This document shows, piece by piece, positions 31,799 to 40,262 of a DNA stretch of 64,000 nucleotides (position 1 is the stretch's first letter; each line of letters starts with the position of its first letter). Source of the DNA: RYN-230 sp963793825 (GTDB lineage: Bacteria > Actinomycetota > Actinomycetes > Streptosporangiales > Streptosporangiaceae); the NCBI GenBank assembly GCA_963793825.1, contig CAWCBE010000016.1, positions 124,001 to 188,000 on the forward strand, in the 5' to 3' direction. A program made the translations under genes and the position numbers. Under the pieces are notes generated by a model. The model made no database searches. It worked only from the letters and a program-made list of their open reading frames with translations, and was not told where the DNA came from.

Positions 31799-33424
31799 TC
31801 AGGCGGCAGGCCGGCGGCGCTCCCGCACCGCGTCGAGGATGGCCCAGGCCAGGGCGGCGATGGCCAGCGCAGTCAGGACCGCTTCCGGCCAGCCGCCGAG
31901 CCGGTCGGCCAGGGTCAGCCCGGTCCGCAGCGGGACCCGGGCCTCCAGCTCGGCGCGCTGCCACAGGCCGCTGTGGGTGAGCACCGCGCCGGACGGGCTG
32001 ATGATCGCGCTCTCCCCGGTGGTGGAGGCGTACACCACGGCGCGGTCCGAGGTGATGGCCTGGATCCGGGCCATCGCCACCTGCTGCATGGACTCGCCGG
32101 GCTGGCCGTCCACCTCGAACGTGGCGTCATTGGACTGCAGGGCGAGCAGGTTCGCCCCCGCGGCCACCTCGGAGCGGATCAGGCCGTCGAAGCCGATCTC
32201 GTAGCAGATCACGTCGCCCAGCCGGATCCGGCCGACGTGGAACACCACGGCACGGTGCCCGGGGGTGAAGTTCACCGGCTGCAGGTTGACCAGCGGGGTG
32301 ATATGCGCCAGCAGGCTGCGGAACGGGATGTACTCCCCGAACGGGACCAGCTGGCGCTTCACGTAGATGGCCACCGGGCCGCGGCCCGGCAGCCACAGCT
32401 GGCCGGTGTTCCGCAGCGGGTTCTGCAGCAGGGCACCGACCAGGACCGGCCGGTGCACGGCGGCCACGGCCGACGCGATCGTCTGGTAGATCTGCGGGTA
32501 CAGGCCCGGGTCCAGGTCGGTCGAGTTCTCCGGCCAGATCACCAGGTCCGGGGCGGGACGGGCGCCGGAGGCGGCTTCGGCGGCCAGGGCCCGGGTCGCG
32601 GCGGCGTGGTTCTGCGTGACGGTACTTGCCCGCAGCAGGTCCGGCAGGTTCCTGGCGTGCGGCACATCCCCCTGGATGGCGGCGACTTCCGCGCTGCCGC
32701 TGGCTGGCCCGCCCTGGTCGACCGGGAGCAGCGCGCCGCCCAGGGCCAGCCCGGCGGCCGCGGCCGCCAGGCCGGCCGCGGCCAGCCGTCCCGGCCAGCG
32801 CCGCCGCGTACCGGGACCGCGGACAGCGCCCAGCACGGCCCACGCGGCCGTGGCGCCGGCCAGGGCGACCAGGAAGGAAAGCAGCGGCGGGCCGCCCAGG
32901 GCGGCCCAGTGGGCCGTGGGCGCCCCGGCCTGGCTCATCGCCAGCCTGCCCCACGGGAACGCGTACGGCCAGCGGCCGCGCATCGCCTCGGCGGCCACCC
33001 ACCAGGCCGCCACCGCCAGCGGCCAGCCCGGCAGCCGGAGCAGCAGCCGCTGCCCGACGGCGAGCAGCCCGAAGATCAGTGCCTCGGCCACGGCCAGCGC
33101 CGCCCACGCGTACCAGGCCACGTTGACCAGCCAGGACAGCAGCGGCACGAAGAACGCGAGGCCGAACAGCAGCCCGAGGCCGAAGGAGGCCCGCAGGCGC
33201 TGCCCAGACAGCGCCGCCACCAGCAGGGCGGGGCCGGCCGCGGCCAGCGGCCAGAAGCCGACCGGCGGGAACGCCCCGGCCAGGGCGAGGCCGCCGGCTG
33301 CGGCGGCCAGCGCGGCCCACGGCCACGGCAGCCGGGGCATCCCGGCCGGGGCCACGGCAGCCGGGGCCGCGGCCCCGGCCGGGCCAGCCACCCGGGCCGG
33401 GCGGCCATCACCGATCCGCTGCAT
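31799..33424 (-). CDS. lnt: Apolipoprotein N-acyltransferase, copy 2
   Basis: 541 residues from the ATG at 33424; a longer reading frame extends upstream but lacks support. N-terminal hydrophobic helices (ALAGAFPPVGFWPLA as the family's first motif), then the nitrilase domain with Glu in IWPENSTD, Lys in YVKRQLVPFGEYIPF and Cys in DVICYEIGFD. GESMQQVAMARIQAI and RAVVYASTTGESAII complete the fold, and a last membrane helix ends the protein. The active-site Glu context (PENS) is closer to canonical Lnt than that of the first copy. The start lacks a clear Shine-Dalgarno. Confidence 0.9.
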   Translation of the reverse strand: MQRIGDGRPARVAGPAGAAAPAAVAPAGMPRLPWPWAALAAAAGGLALAGAFPPVGFWPLAAAGPALLVAALSGQRLRASFGLGLLFGLAFFVPLLSWLVNVAWYAWAALAVAEALIFGLLAVGQRLLLRLPGWPLAVAAWWVAAEAMRGRWPYAFPWGRLAMSQAGAPTAHWAALGGPPLLSFLVALAGATAAWAVLGAVRGPGTRRRWPGRLAAAGLAAAAAGLALGGALLPVDQGGPASGSAEVAAIQGDVPHARNLPDLLRASTVTQNHAAATRALAAEAASGARPAPDLVIWPENSTDLDPGLYPQIYQTIASAVAAVHRPVLVGALLQNPLRNTGQLWLPGRGPVAIYVKRQLVPFGEYIPFRSLLAHITPLVNLQPVNFTPGHRAVVFHVGRIRLGDVICYEIGFDGLIRSEVAAGANLLALQSNDATFEVDGQPGESMQQVAMARIQAITSDRAVVYASTTGESAIISPSGAVLTHSGLWQRAELEARVPLRTGLTLADRLGGWPEAVLTALAIAALAWAILDAVRERRRPAA

Positions 33425-33623
33425 AGGGCGAGCGTAACCGGGCCGGCCAGGTAATCGCGGTGCCGCGGTACCGGCTGGACTGCGAACGATGCGCCGCCGC
33501 GGGCGATCCGTAGGCTTGGAACTCGATTTTGCCAGGATGATGACTCTTCTGCGTGATAGCGTGATCACCGCCTGTTCCAAGGTCGGGACGGGTGTTCCCC
33601 CAGTGGCAGGTGAGGTCCGGCCA

Positions 33624-34370
33624 GTGGTCAAGATTCGGTATGCAGAGCTGCCCGGCGGGATGCACGCCCAGGCGCAGGGCAGCGGACGGCACGCGGTCAT
33701 CTACCTGGCCCCCGGGCTGTCCCCGGGCCAGCGCAGGGCCGCGCTGCGCCGGTTAGTACGCGCGTCGCGGCGCGGGCACGGGCCGCGGCTGCGGCGCCCG
33801 GCCGTCTCATTCGCGGTGGCCCGGGACGGCTGCCGGGCGACATTGCGGAACGGCACCACCGCGGCCCGCTGCCATCCGGTCGGCTCGCTGGTCATCGCCG
33901 GGCTCCTGACCGCCGCAGTCGTCTGCTACGCGGTGTTCGTCTCGGTGACCATCCGGCTGAACCCGGGGCCGGGTGGCCCGCCGGCGGCACAGGGCACCCC
34001 GCCGGCCATCCGTGAGAGCGGGGTCCCGCTGCCCGGGTCTGGGCCGGGCCGCCCCAGCGGGCCATCCGGCAGCACGGCCGCCGCGCCCGGTGCCTCCTCG
34101 GCCGCGGCGCGCTCCCCGGGCCGCTCCGCGCCGGGTGCCCCGGGGGCACCGTCGCAGCTCGCGGCCAGCCCCACGCCGCTGGCCACCGCCCCCGGATCGC
34201 AGCCCTCGCCCAGCGCGCAGCCGTCCTCCTCGGCCCCGGCGCCGGCCCCGGCCCCGGCTTCGGGCTCGGCGCCGGCCCCCGCGCCCGACCCGACCTCGTC
34301 CTCGCCGTCCGGCAGCCCGGGTGGCGTCTGCGTCACGGTGGGACCGCTGGGTGTCTGTGTCTCCGTGTAG
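33624..34370 (+). CDS. Single-pass membrane protein with Pro/Ser/Ala-rich extracellular tail, unknown
   Basis: 248 residues if started at GTG 33624 (GAGG eight bases upstream, and the sequence VKIRYAELPGG begins right there). An upstream in-frame ATG at 33537 gives 29 more residues without clear homology or binding site. The cytoplasmic part contains a basic helix (QRRAALRRLVRASRRGHG), followed by one membrane helix (VGSLVIAGLLTAAVVCYAVFV) and a 120-residue Pro/Ser/Ala/Gly tail ending in a small Cys-containing motif (GVCVTVGPLGVCVSV). The two Cys may form a disulfide outside the cell. Orthologues with the IRYAELP start seem to occur in actinobacteria as uncharacterised proteins; I do not know a function. 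Confidence 0.65.
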   Translation: MVKIRYAELPGGMHAQAQGSGRHAVIYLAPGLSPGQRRAALRRLVRASRRGHGPRLRRPAVSFAVARDGCRATLRNGTTAARCHPVGSLVIAGLLTAAVVCYAVFVSVTIRLNPGPGGPPAAQGTPPAIRESGVPLPGSGPGRPSGPSGSTAAAPGASSAAARSPGRSAPGAPGAPSQLAASPTPLATAPGSQPSPSAQPSSSAPAPAPAPASGSAPAPAPDPTSSSPSGSPGGVCVTVGPLGVCVSV

Positions 34371-34402
34371 CCTGCCAGGCAGGATGACGGGAGGTACCTG
34401 GG

Positions 34403-35335
34403 GTGAGCCGCCGGGGCTGGGTGCTCTTCACGGCCATGAGCCTGATCTGGGGAATCCCCTACCTGCTCATCAAGGTCGCTGACGGCGGGGTATCGGTCCC
34501 GGTCCTGGTGTTCGCCCGGGTCGGCGGGGGTGCCCTGGTCCTGCTGCCGATCGCGGCGCGCCGCCGCCAGCTGGGCGTGCTGCTGCCCCGCTGGCGCTGG
34601 CTGGCCCTGTTCGCCTGCGTCGAGATCATCCTGCCCTGGCTGTTCCTGTCCGCCGCTGAACGGCGGCTGTCCAGCTCGCTGAGCGGGCTGCTCATCGCCT
34701 CCGTGCCGATCATCGGGGTGGCGCTGGCCCGGCTGACCGGTGCCGCCGAGCGGCTGACCCCGCTGCGCTGGGCCGGCCTGCTCGGCGGGCTGGCCGGCGT
34801 GGCGCTGCTGGCCGCGCCCGGGATGCGGGGCGGGGACGCCTGGTCGGTGATCCTGGTCATGCTGACCGCGGTCGGCTACGCGACCGGGCCGCTGATCGCC
34901 AGCCGCAAGCTGGCTGACCTGCCCGGGCTCGGCATGACCGCCGTCTGCCTCGGCTTCGCCACCGTGCTCTACGCTCCCGCCGCCGCGCTGACCTGGCCTG
35001 CGAAGGTGCCGTCCGCCCAGGTGCTGGCCAGCCTGGCGGCGCTGGCCCTGATCTGCACCGCGCTGGCCTTCGTGCTGTTCTTCAAGCTCATCGCCGAGGT
35101 GGGGCCGGCCCGGGCCACGGTGATCACCTACGTCAACCCGGCCGTGGCCGTGGCCCTGGGGGTCGGCGTCCTGGGCGAGCCGCTCACCCCCGAGATCATC
35201 GCCGCGTTCGGCCTCATCCTGGCCGGCTCCGTGCTGGCCACCCGGCCCGGCTTGCCCCGGCCGCCGTCCCGGCCGCCCGGCCCGGCCAGTGCCTCCGGCC
35301 CGGACACCCCGGCCCGGGCCGCCGCGCGCCCCTGA
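34403..35335 (+). CDS. EamA-family (DMT) transporter
   Basis: 310 residues, ten membrane helices in two EamA repeats. SLIWGIPYLLIKVA in helix 1 and the second-repeat segment YVNPAVAVALGVGVLGEPLTPEIIAAFGLILAG are diagnostic. The family exports amino acids, nucleotides or drugs; the substrate is unknown. The GTG at 34403 follows GGGAGG. It lies 32 bases behind the preceding gene and is probably transcribed with it. An Arg/Pro/Ala tail ends the protein. Confidence 0.87.
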   Translation: MSRRGWVLFTAMSLIWGIPYLLIKVADGGVSVPVLVFARVGGGALVLLPIAARRRQLGVLLPRWRWLALFACVEIILPWLFLSAAERRLSSSLSGLLIASVPIIGVALARLTGAAERLTPLRWAGLLGGLAGVALLAAPGMRGGDAWSVILVMLTAVGYATGPLIASRKLADLPGLGMTAVCLGFATVLYAPAAALTWPAKVPSAQVLASLAALALICTALAFVLFFKLIAEVGPARATVITYVNPAVAVALGVGVLGEPLTPEIIAAFGLILAGSVLATRPGLPRPPSRPPGPASASGPDTPARAAARP

Positions 35336-35430
35336 CGTGGAGGTGGTGGAGGCGGCGTGGGTGAGGGGGGCGTTGTGATGAGAGAAGGCGTGGCTGCGGC
35401 CGGGGCGGGTGCGGCGGCCCTGAGTACCGG

Positions 35431-36633
35431 GTGGCCATGACCGGCACCTGGCCTTATCCGGAGGACCCGCTGGCCGGGCTGGTGTCCGCCGAGGGCACCG
35501 CCCTGCTCGGCCGCCTGGCCGGCCAGGACGCTACCCCGGAGACGGAGTTGCGGCTGGGTGCCCGGCTGCGCGAGGAGTACCCGGCCGCCCTGGTGGCGGC
35601 CGCGCTGTCCCAGCATGAGCTGCGGATCGCGGCCCAGGGCAAGTTCAGCCGGGCGGCGGGGATGTTCTTCACCCGGGACGGCCTGGAACAGGCGTCGGCG
35701 GAACTGGTCTCCCGGCACCGGGCCGCCCGGTTCGCCGGGGCCGGCCGCCTGGCCGACCTGTGCTGCGGAATCGGCGGGGATCTCCTGGCGCTGGCCGGCC
35801 CGCATGAGGTCGTGGCCGTGGACCGGGACCCGGTGCACTTGCGGATGGCGCTGGCCAACGCGGCCGCCTACGGGGTGGCGGGCCGCGTGACGGTACGGCT
35901 GGACGACGTCCGCGAGACCGGCCTGGGCGGGATCGACGCGGTGTTCATCGACCCGGCGCGGCGGGCCGGGCGGGGCCGGCTTCGCTTCGGTGCCAGTGAG
36001 CCACCGCTGGCCTGGTGCCTGGGCCTGGCGGGCCAGCTGCCCCGGGTCGGCATCAAGGCCGCGCCCGGCGTGGCCCGGGACACGGTGCCGCCCGGCTGGG
36101 AACTGGAGTTCGTCGCCGTGGGCCGGGACCTGAAGGAGGCCACCGTGTGGTCACCGGCCCTGGCCGGGCCGGCCACCCGGGCCACCGTGCTGCCCGGCGG
36201 GCACACGCTCGTGCCGCAGCCCGGGCCGCCCGTCCTGGTGGCGCCGCCCGGGCCTTACCTGCTCGACCCGAACCCGGCCGTCACCCGGGCCGGCCTGGTG
36301 GCCGAACTCGCCCGGGCGGCCGGTGGCTGGCAGATCGATGAGCGGATCGCGTTCCTGTGCACCGAGACCCCGGTGGTCACCCCGTTCGCCCGCACTCTGC
36401 GGGTGACCGGCTCGCTGCCGTGGAACCACCGGGCGGTCGCGGCCCGGCTGCGCGAGCTCGGCATTGGCGCGGTGGACATCCGCCGCCGTGGCCTGGCCGG
36501 GGACGTGGACCAGGTGCGGCGGCAGCTGAAGCTGTCCGGTCCCGGGCGGGCCACCCTGGTGATGACCCGCGCGGCGGACCGTCCCTGGGCGCTGATCTGC
36601 GCCGACCTGGCCATTCCCGCCGCCGCTTCCTAG
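35431..36633 (+). CDS. Class I methyltransferase with THUMP-like domain
   Basis: 400 residues (GTG 35431; an ATG two codons later is an alternative). Central SAM-binding motif RLADLCCGIGGDLLAL followed by VVAVDRDPVHLRMA and the catalytic-side VFIDPARRAGRGR. The C-terminal 100 residues show the THUMP-like fold of this actinobacterial family (RELGIGAVDIRRRGLAGDVDQVRRQL). The DPARR motif resembles the NPPY/DPPR motifs of nucleic-acid methyltransferases, so an RNA base is the likely substrate. Bases 35336-35430 before it hold only GC-rich sequence with a G-rich stretch. Confidence 0.82.
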   Translation: MAMTGTWPYPEDPLAGLVSAEGTALLGRLAGQDATPETELRLGARLREEYPAALVAAALSQHELRIAAQGKFSRAAGMFFTRDGLEQASAELVSRHRAARFAGAGRLADLCCGIGGDLLALAGPHEVVAVDRDPVHLRMALANAAAYGVAGRVTVRLDDVRETGLGGIDAVFIDPARRAGRGRLRFGASEPPLAWCLGLAGQLPRVGIKAAPGVARDTVPPGWELEFVAVGRDLKEATVWSPALAGPATRATVLPGGHTLVPQPGPPVLVAPPGPYLLDPNPAVTRAGLVAELARAAGGWQIDERIAFLCTETPVVTPFARTLRVTGSLPWNHRAVAARLRELGIGAVDIRRRGLAGDVDQVRRQLKLSGPGRATLVMTRAADRPWALICADLAIPAAAS

Positions 36634-36771
36634 CTCAGCGAACGTCGGGGCCGCCCGGCGGGCATGGCTGCCGCGGGCCGTGCCATGCGCGCACCGGCGA
36701 GGCCGGGCGGGGATGGCGGCGGAGCGTGCGGTGGAAGGTCCGGCCGGCACCGGATCGCCCTGCGTGCCCGC

Positions 36772-36777
36772 TAGACT
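36772..36777 (+). promoter_or_regulatory. -10 box for a leaderless serS transcript
   Basis: TAGACT fits the actinobacterial TANNNT -10 consensus, and the GTG start codon begins seven bases after it. This is the spacing typical of leaderless mRNAs. No -35 match stands out. Confidence 0.55.
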
Positions 36778-36784
36778 CGCGCAG

Positions 36785-38035
36785 GTGATTGACCTGAGGG
36801 CCGCGCGCCAGGACCCGGACCGGTATCGCACCGCACTCGCCCGCCGTGGCGCCGCCGCCGACTTTGATGCCCTGCTCGCCGCCGACCAGCGGTGGCGCGA
36901 GCTGACCGACCGCGCCGAGACGCTCCGCGCCACCCAGAAGCGTTCGTCCAAGGGTGCCCCGCCGAGCCCGGAGCAGATCGAGGAACTGCGGCAGCTCCGC
37001 AAGGAACTGGACGGCGCCGAGTCCGAGCAGGCCGGCGCCGAACGCGAGCGCCACGCGCTGCTGGCCCGCATCCCGAACCTGCCCGACCCGACCGCGGCGG
37101 ATGGCATGTCCGAGGAGGACTCGGTCTCGATCCGCACCTGGGGCACCCCGCCGGAGTTCGGCTTCCCGGTGCGGGACGCCACCGACCTGGGCTCGCCGCG
37201 CGGCTGGATCGACATGGCCCGCGGCGCCCGGCTGTCCGGATCCCGGTTCGCGTACCGGATCGGGGACGTGGCCATGACCGAGATGGCCCTGTACCGGTTC
37301 GTGCTGGACCGCCTGAACAGCAAGGGGTTCCTCACCGTGCTGCCCCCGGTGCTGGTCGGCGAGCGGGCCATGTACGGCACCGGGTTCCTGCCCACCGAGG
37401 AATCCAACCTCTACCACCTGGACCGGGACGACCTGTACCTGACCGGGACGTCGGAGGTGGCGCTGGCCGGGATCCACACCGACGAGCGGCTGGAGGAAAG
37501 CGAGCTGCCCGCCAAGTACGCGGCGTTCAGCACCAACTTCCGGCGTGAGGCCGGGGCGGCGGGCAAGGACACCAAGGGCATGTTCCGGGTGCACCAGTTC
37601 GACAAGGTGGAGATGTACGTCTACTGCCTGCCCGAGCGGTCCGCGGAGTTCCACGAGCAGCTGCTCGCCCATGAGGAGGAGATCGTCCAGGCCCTCGGCC
37701 TGCCGTACCGGGTGATGAACATCGCGGTCGGCGACCTGGGGGCGCCGGCCGCGAAGAAGTACGACATCGAGGCCTGGTTCCCGGCCCAGGAGCGGTACCG
37801 GGAGATCACCTCGTGCTCGAACACCACCGATTACCAGGCGCGGCGGCTGAACATCCGGTTCCGCCGCGACGGCAAGCTGGAGTTCGCGCACACGCTGAAC
37901 GGGACCGGCGCGACCGCCCGCTCACTGCTGTCCATCATGGAGAACTTCCAGGATGAGCGGGGCACCGTGACCGTGCCCGAGGTGCTGCGCGGCTACGGCG
38001 CGCCCGCCACGCTCGGCCACCAGCCCGACCGCTGA
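36785..38035 (+). CDS. serS: Serine--tRNA ligase
   Basis: 416 residues from the GTG at 36785 (VIDLRAARQDP). N-terminal long coiled-coil tRNA-binding arm (residues 25-105, rich in Glu/Arg/Lys), then the class II core: TSEVALAGIH, motif 2 NFRREAGAAGKDTKGMFRVHQFDKVEM, and motif 3-type HTLNGTGATARSLLSIMENF. The enzyme charges tRNA-Ser in the cytoplasm. Motif 3 differs from the usual NGTxxAxxR(T/W) actinobacterial form, so this may be a second, diverged synthetase. The start codon lies seven bases behind a TAGACT -10 box with no Shine-Dalgarno, indicating a leaderless transcript. Confidence 0.9.
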   Translation: MIDLRAARQDPDRYRTALARRGAAADFDALLAADQRWRELTDRAETLRATQKRSSKGAPPSPEQIEELRQLRKELDGAESEQAGAERERHALLARIPNLPDPTAADGMSEEDSVSIRTWGTPPEFGFPVRDATDLGSPRGWIDMARGARLSGSRFAYRIGDVAMTEMALYRFVLDRLNSKGFLTVLPPVLVGERAMYGTGFLPTEESNLYHLDRDDLYLTGTSEVALAGIHTDERLEESELPAKYAAFSTNFRREAGAAGKDTKGMFRVHQFDKVEMYVYCLPERSAEFHEQLLAHEEEIVQALGLPYRVMNIAVGDLGAPAAKKYDIEAWFPAQERYREITSCSNTTDYQARRLNIRFRRDGKLEFAHTLNGTGATARSLLSIMENFQDERGTVTVPEVLRGYGAPATLGHQPDR

Positions 38036-38123
38036 CCCGGCCCGCTGCCCGCTGACCCGGCCCGCTGCCCAGGTCAGCCGCCCGGCGGGGCCGGGTCAGC
38101 GGCCAGCTCAGCCGCCCACCCCA

Positions 38124-38140
38124 GCCGCCCGCCGGGCGGC
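38124..38140. terminator. Hairpin between the convergent serS and sedolisin genes
   Basis: GCCGCCC, loop GCC, GGGCGGC lies in the 127-base gap between two convergent stops. The surrounding sequence repeats GCTGACCCGGCCCGCTGCCC. It may terminate in both directions; there is no T run. Confidence 0.5.
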
Positions 38141-38162
38141 GGGCCCGGCTCAGCCGTCCGGG

Positions 38163-39824
38163 TCAGCTGGCCGGCGTGGACAGCCGGGCCAGCAGTGCCG
38201 TTCCCTCCGGGGAGCCGAGCCCGGTGCACGCATCCCAGCCTGGCCCGGCCGCGTAGGCACCGTTGTTGCCGCTGGTGATGTCGCGGAACCCGGCGGCGGT
38301 CTGCCCGGCGCCCGCGCCCGGGTACAGCAAGGGCTGGATCAGGCCGAACGGCCGCCCCGTGGCCTGTGCCAGCCGGCACAGCAGGGCCGCCCACAGCGGG
38401 GCGACGGCACTCGTGCCGCCGACCACCGTGGACTGCCCGTCCACCTGGATCTGGTAGCCGGTTTGCGGGTCGGCGCAGCCGGCCACATCGGGCACGCCCC
38501 GCCCGGCCGCGGCACCGGTCCCGCCGGCCCGGGCGGGCACGCCCACGGACGCCTGCCAGGACGGCAACGGGAAGGCGTCGCTGACCCCGCCGCCGGTCGA
38601 GCCCCGCCCGGGCCCGTCGTTCCAGACCGTCTCGGAGCTGATCACCCCGGTCGACACGTTGCCGCGCAGGCTGGTGCCCCCGCAGGCCAGCGCGTGCGGG
38701 CTGGACGCCGGGAAGTCGGCGTGCACCGCGCCGTCGGTCTGCGCGTCGGCGCTGCCGTTGTCCCCGGCGGCGACGCACACGGTGATGCCGAGCGCGGCGG
38801 CGTCCGCCATGGCCTGGTCCAGTGCCGTCCGGCCCTGCGCGGTCCAGGTGTCCTCGGACTGCCCCCAGCTGATGCTGATCGCGGTGGGAGTCGGGCTGGC
38901 GTGCACCGCGGTGGTCACCCCGTCCACGAAGCCCTGGTCGGTGTTGGGCGCGAAGTAGACCACCTGGGCCGCCCCGGGGGCGGTCGCGCCGGCCACCTCG
39001 ATGTCCAGCAGCACCTCGCCGTCGGCACCGTTCGGGTCCTGGCCCGGCGCGTTGGCCGCGCCGTCCACGCTGGCCGCGGTGACCGAGGGCACCGGGATGC
39101 CCAGCCCGGCGAAGTACGGGTCGAGGTCGCTGCTGCCGAAGCCGCCGCCGAGTTCGATGATGGCCAGGTACTGGCCCGCCCCGGTGGTATTCGGCGGGAA
39201 CTCGTAGAACTGCGCCACCTGGGGGGGCGTGTACGACGTCGGCGCGGCGGCGGGTGCGGCCGCCGCGGTGCCGGTCCCGGGTGCACCCGTCCCGGCCGTG
39301 CCCGCGCCGGTATCCCGGGCGGCCGCCGCGGGGGCCCAGCGGAACTGCGGCCGCGCCTGCGGCCGGTCGTCCAGGCCGAGCACCGCCAGCACGATCCCGT
39401 CCAGTGCGGCCGGGAGGCGCAGCGAGCCTTCCCGGTACCGGTGCTCGACCGGCTGCCGGCTGGCCGGGTGCGGGCTGCGCACCATGCTGAGCTGGGCGCC
39501 GAACGTCTCGGACAGCGCGGCCACCGAGCCGGCCACCTTCACCCGGCGGCCCCCCGGGTCGGCCTCGGTGATCTCCAGGCCGTGCGCGGCCAGCGCGGTC
39601 CGCAGCGTGCCCATGTCGGCCGGGTCGGTGCCGTGCTGCGCGGCGAGTTCCTCGCGGGTCACCGTCTCCGGTCCCTCGACCAGCTCCCGGGGGAGCGCGG
39701 TCCGGCGCCGGGTGATCAGCGTGATCTCGATCTGCTGCGCGCCGTCCACCGGCCCCGCGTCCTCAGCGGCCGGCAATGGCGCCCGCTCACTGCCCCGCAA
39801 TGGCACAAAGGACTCACCTGACAT
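38163..39824 (-). CDS. S53-family peptidase (sedolisin/kumamolisin type)
   Basis: 553 residues from the ATG at 39824 with GGGAG upstream. An N-terminal pro-domain (FVPLRGSERAPLP, the kumamolisin-like start, to about residue 175) is followed by the catalytic domain: GEVLLDIEVAG holding the Glu/Asp pair, SISWGQSE, AAGDNGSAD with the oxyanion Asp, and the catalytic Ser in ACGGTSL. The C-terminal Ca-binding region reads RDITSGNNGAYAAGPGWDACTGLGSP. Sedolisins are serine-carboxyl proteases active at acid pH. No classical signal peptide is seen, as in other kumamolisin-like bacterial proteins, so the export route is unclear. Confidence 0.9.
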   Translation of the reverse strand: MSGESFVPLRGSERAPLPAAEDAGPVDGAQQIEITLITRRRTALPRELVEGPETVTREELAAQHGTDPADMGTLRTALAAHGLEITEADPGGRRVKVAGSVAALSETFGAQLSMVRSPHPASRQPVEHRYREGSLRLPAALDGIVLAVLGLDDRPQARPQFRWAPAAAARDTGAGTAGTGAPGTGTAAAAPAAAPTSYTPPQVAQFYEFPPNTTGAGQYLAIIELGGGFGSSDLDPYFAGLGIPVPSVTAASVDGAANAPGQDPNGADGEVLLDIEVAGATAPGAAQVVYFAPNTDQGFVDGVTTAVHASPTPTAISISWGQSEDTWTAQGRTALDQAMADAAALGITVCVAAGDNGSADAQTDGAVHADFPASSPHALACGGTSLRGNVSTGVISSETVWNDGPGRGSTGGGVSDAFPLPSWQASVGVPARAGGTGAAAGRGVPDVAGCADPQTGYQIQVDGQSTVVGGTSAVAPLWAALLCRLAQATGRPFGLIQPLLYPGAGAGQTAAGFRDITSGNNGAYAAGPGWDACTGLGSPEGTALLARLSTPAS

Positions 39825-40262
39825 GCTGTTGCTCCCGTCTGCTGAGCGCCCGTCGGCGGGCGGCACAATCCCGGGCCGGGTAGACCCCGCTCCCCGTTCC
39901 CGGCGGCCCCGCGGCGTCCGGGGTATCCGCGGCGTCTCGGCGCCCCGGCGTCCCGGCGTGTCTGTGACGTCTCGCCGCGTGGTCGCCCCGCCCAGTATGC
40001 GCCCGCGCCCCCCGCAGGTGGCGGGGTTCGGCGGGTAAATGAGCGGGCCGGTCAGTAATGCAGCCCACCCGGGAATGACCGGAATGACCAGCTGCTCCCG
40101 GCCGGCCGCTCCGCTGCGGGTCCGCAGCGCCGCCAAACACCGACATATCACCCCAGAATGGCGAACATATCGGGCAAATCTCTGGAGGAGCCGCAACTCT
40201 GAGTGCAGAGTCGGCGAGCCCGGGGCGGGGCGTGCTGGGCGGGCGCGGGACGGGGGCGAGGG
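39825..40262 (-). promoter_or_regulatory. 438-base upstream region of the sedolisin gene with paired sites
   Basis: Most of this gap is GC-rich noncoding sequence, but 40130-40215 is distinctly A/T-richer. It holds two copies of ACATATC (40143-40149 and 40165-40171) exactly 22 bases apart, about two helical turns, and a small hairpin ACTCTG-AGTG-CAGAGT at 40196-40211. Such paired sites on one DNA face suggest a regulator binding as a dimer. No gene is visible. Confidence 0.45.

Noticed and set aside
30533..33454. A 973-codon plus-strand reading frame opposite the two lnt genes
   Set aside because: Its translation is low-complexity Arg/Gly/Pro/Gln without domains, while the minus strand carries two complete Lnt proteins with catalytic residues. 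High GC creates such shadow frames.
38041..38162. tRNA gene after serS
   Set aside because: The gap holds only GCTGACCCGGCC-type repeats and a hairpin; no cloverleaf or T-loop sequence is visible.
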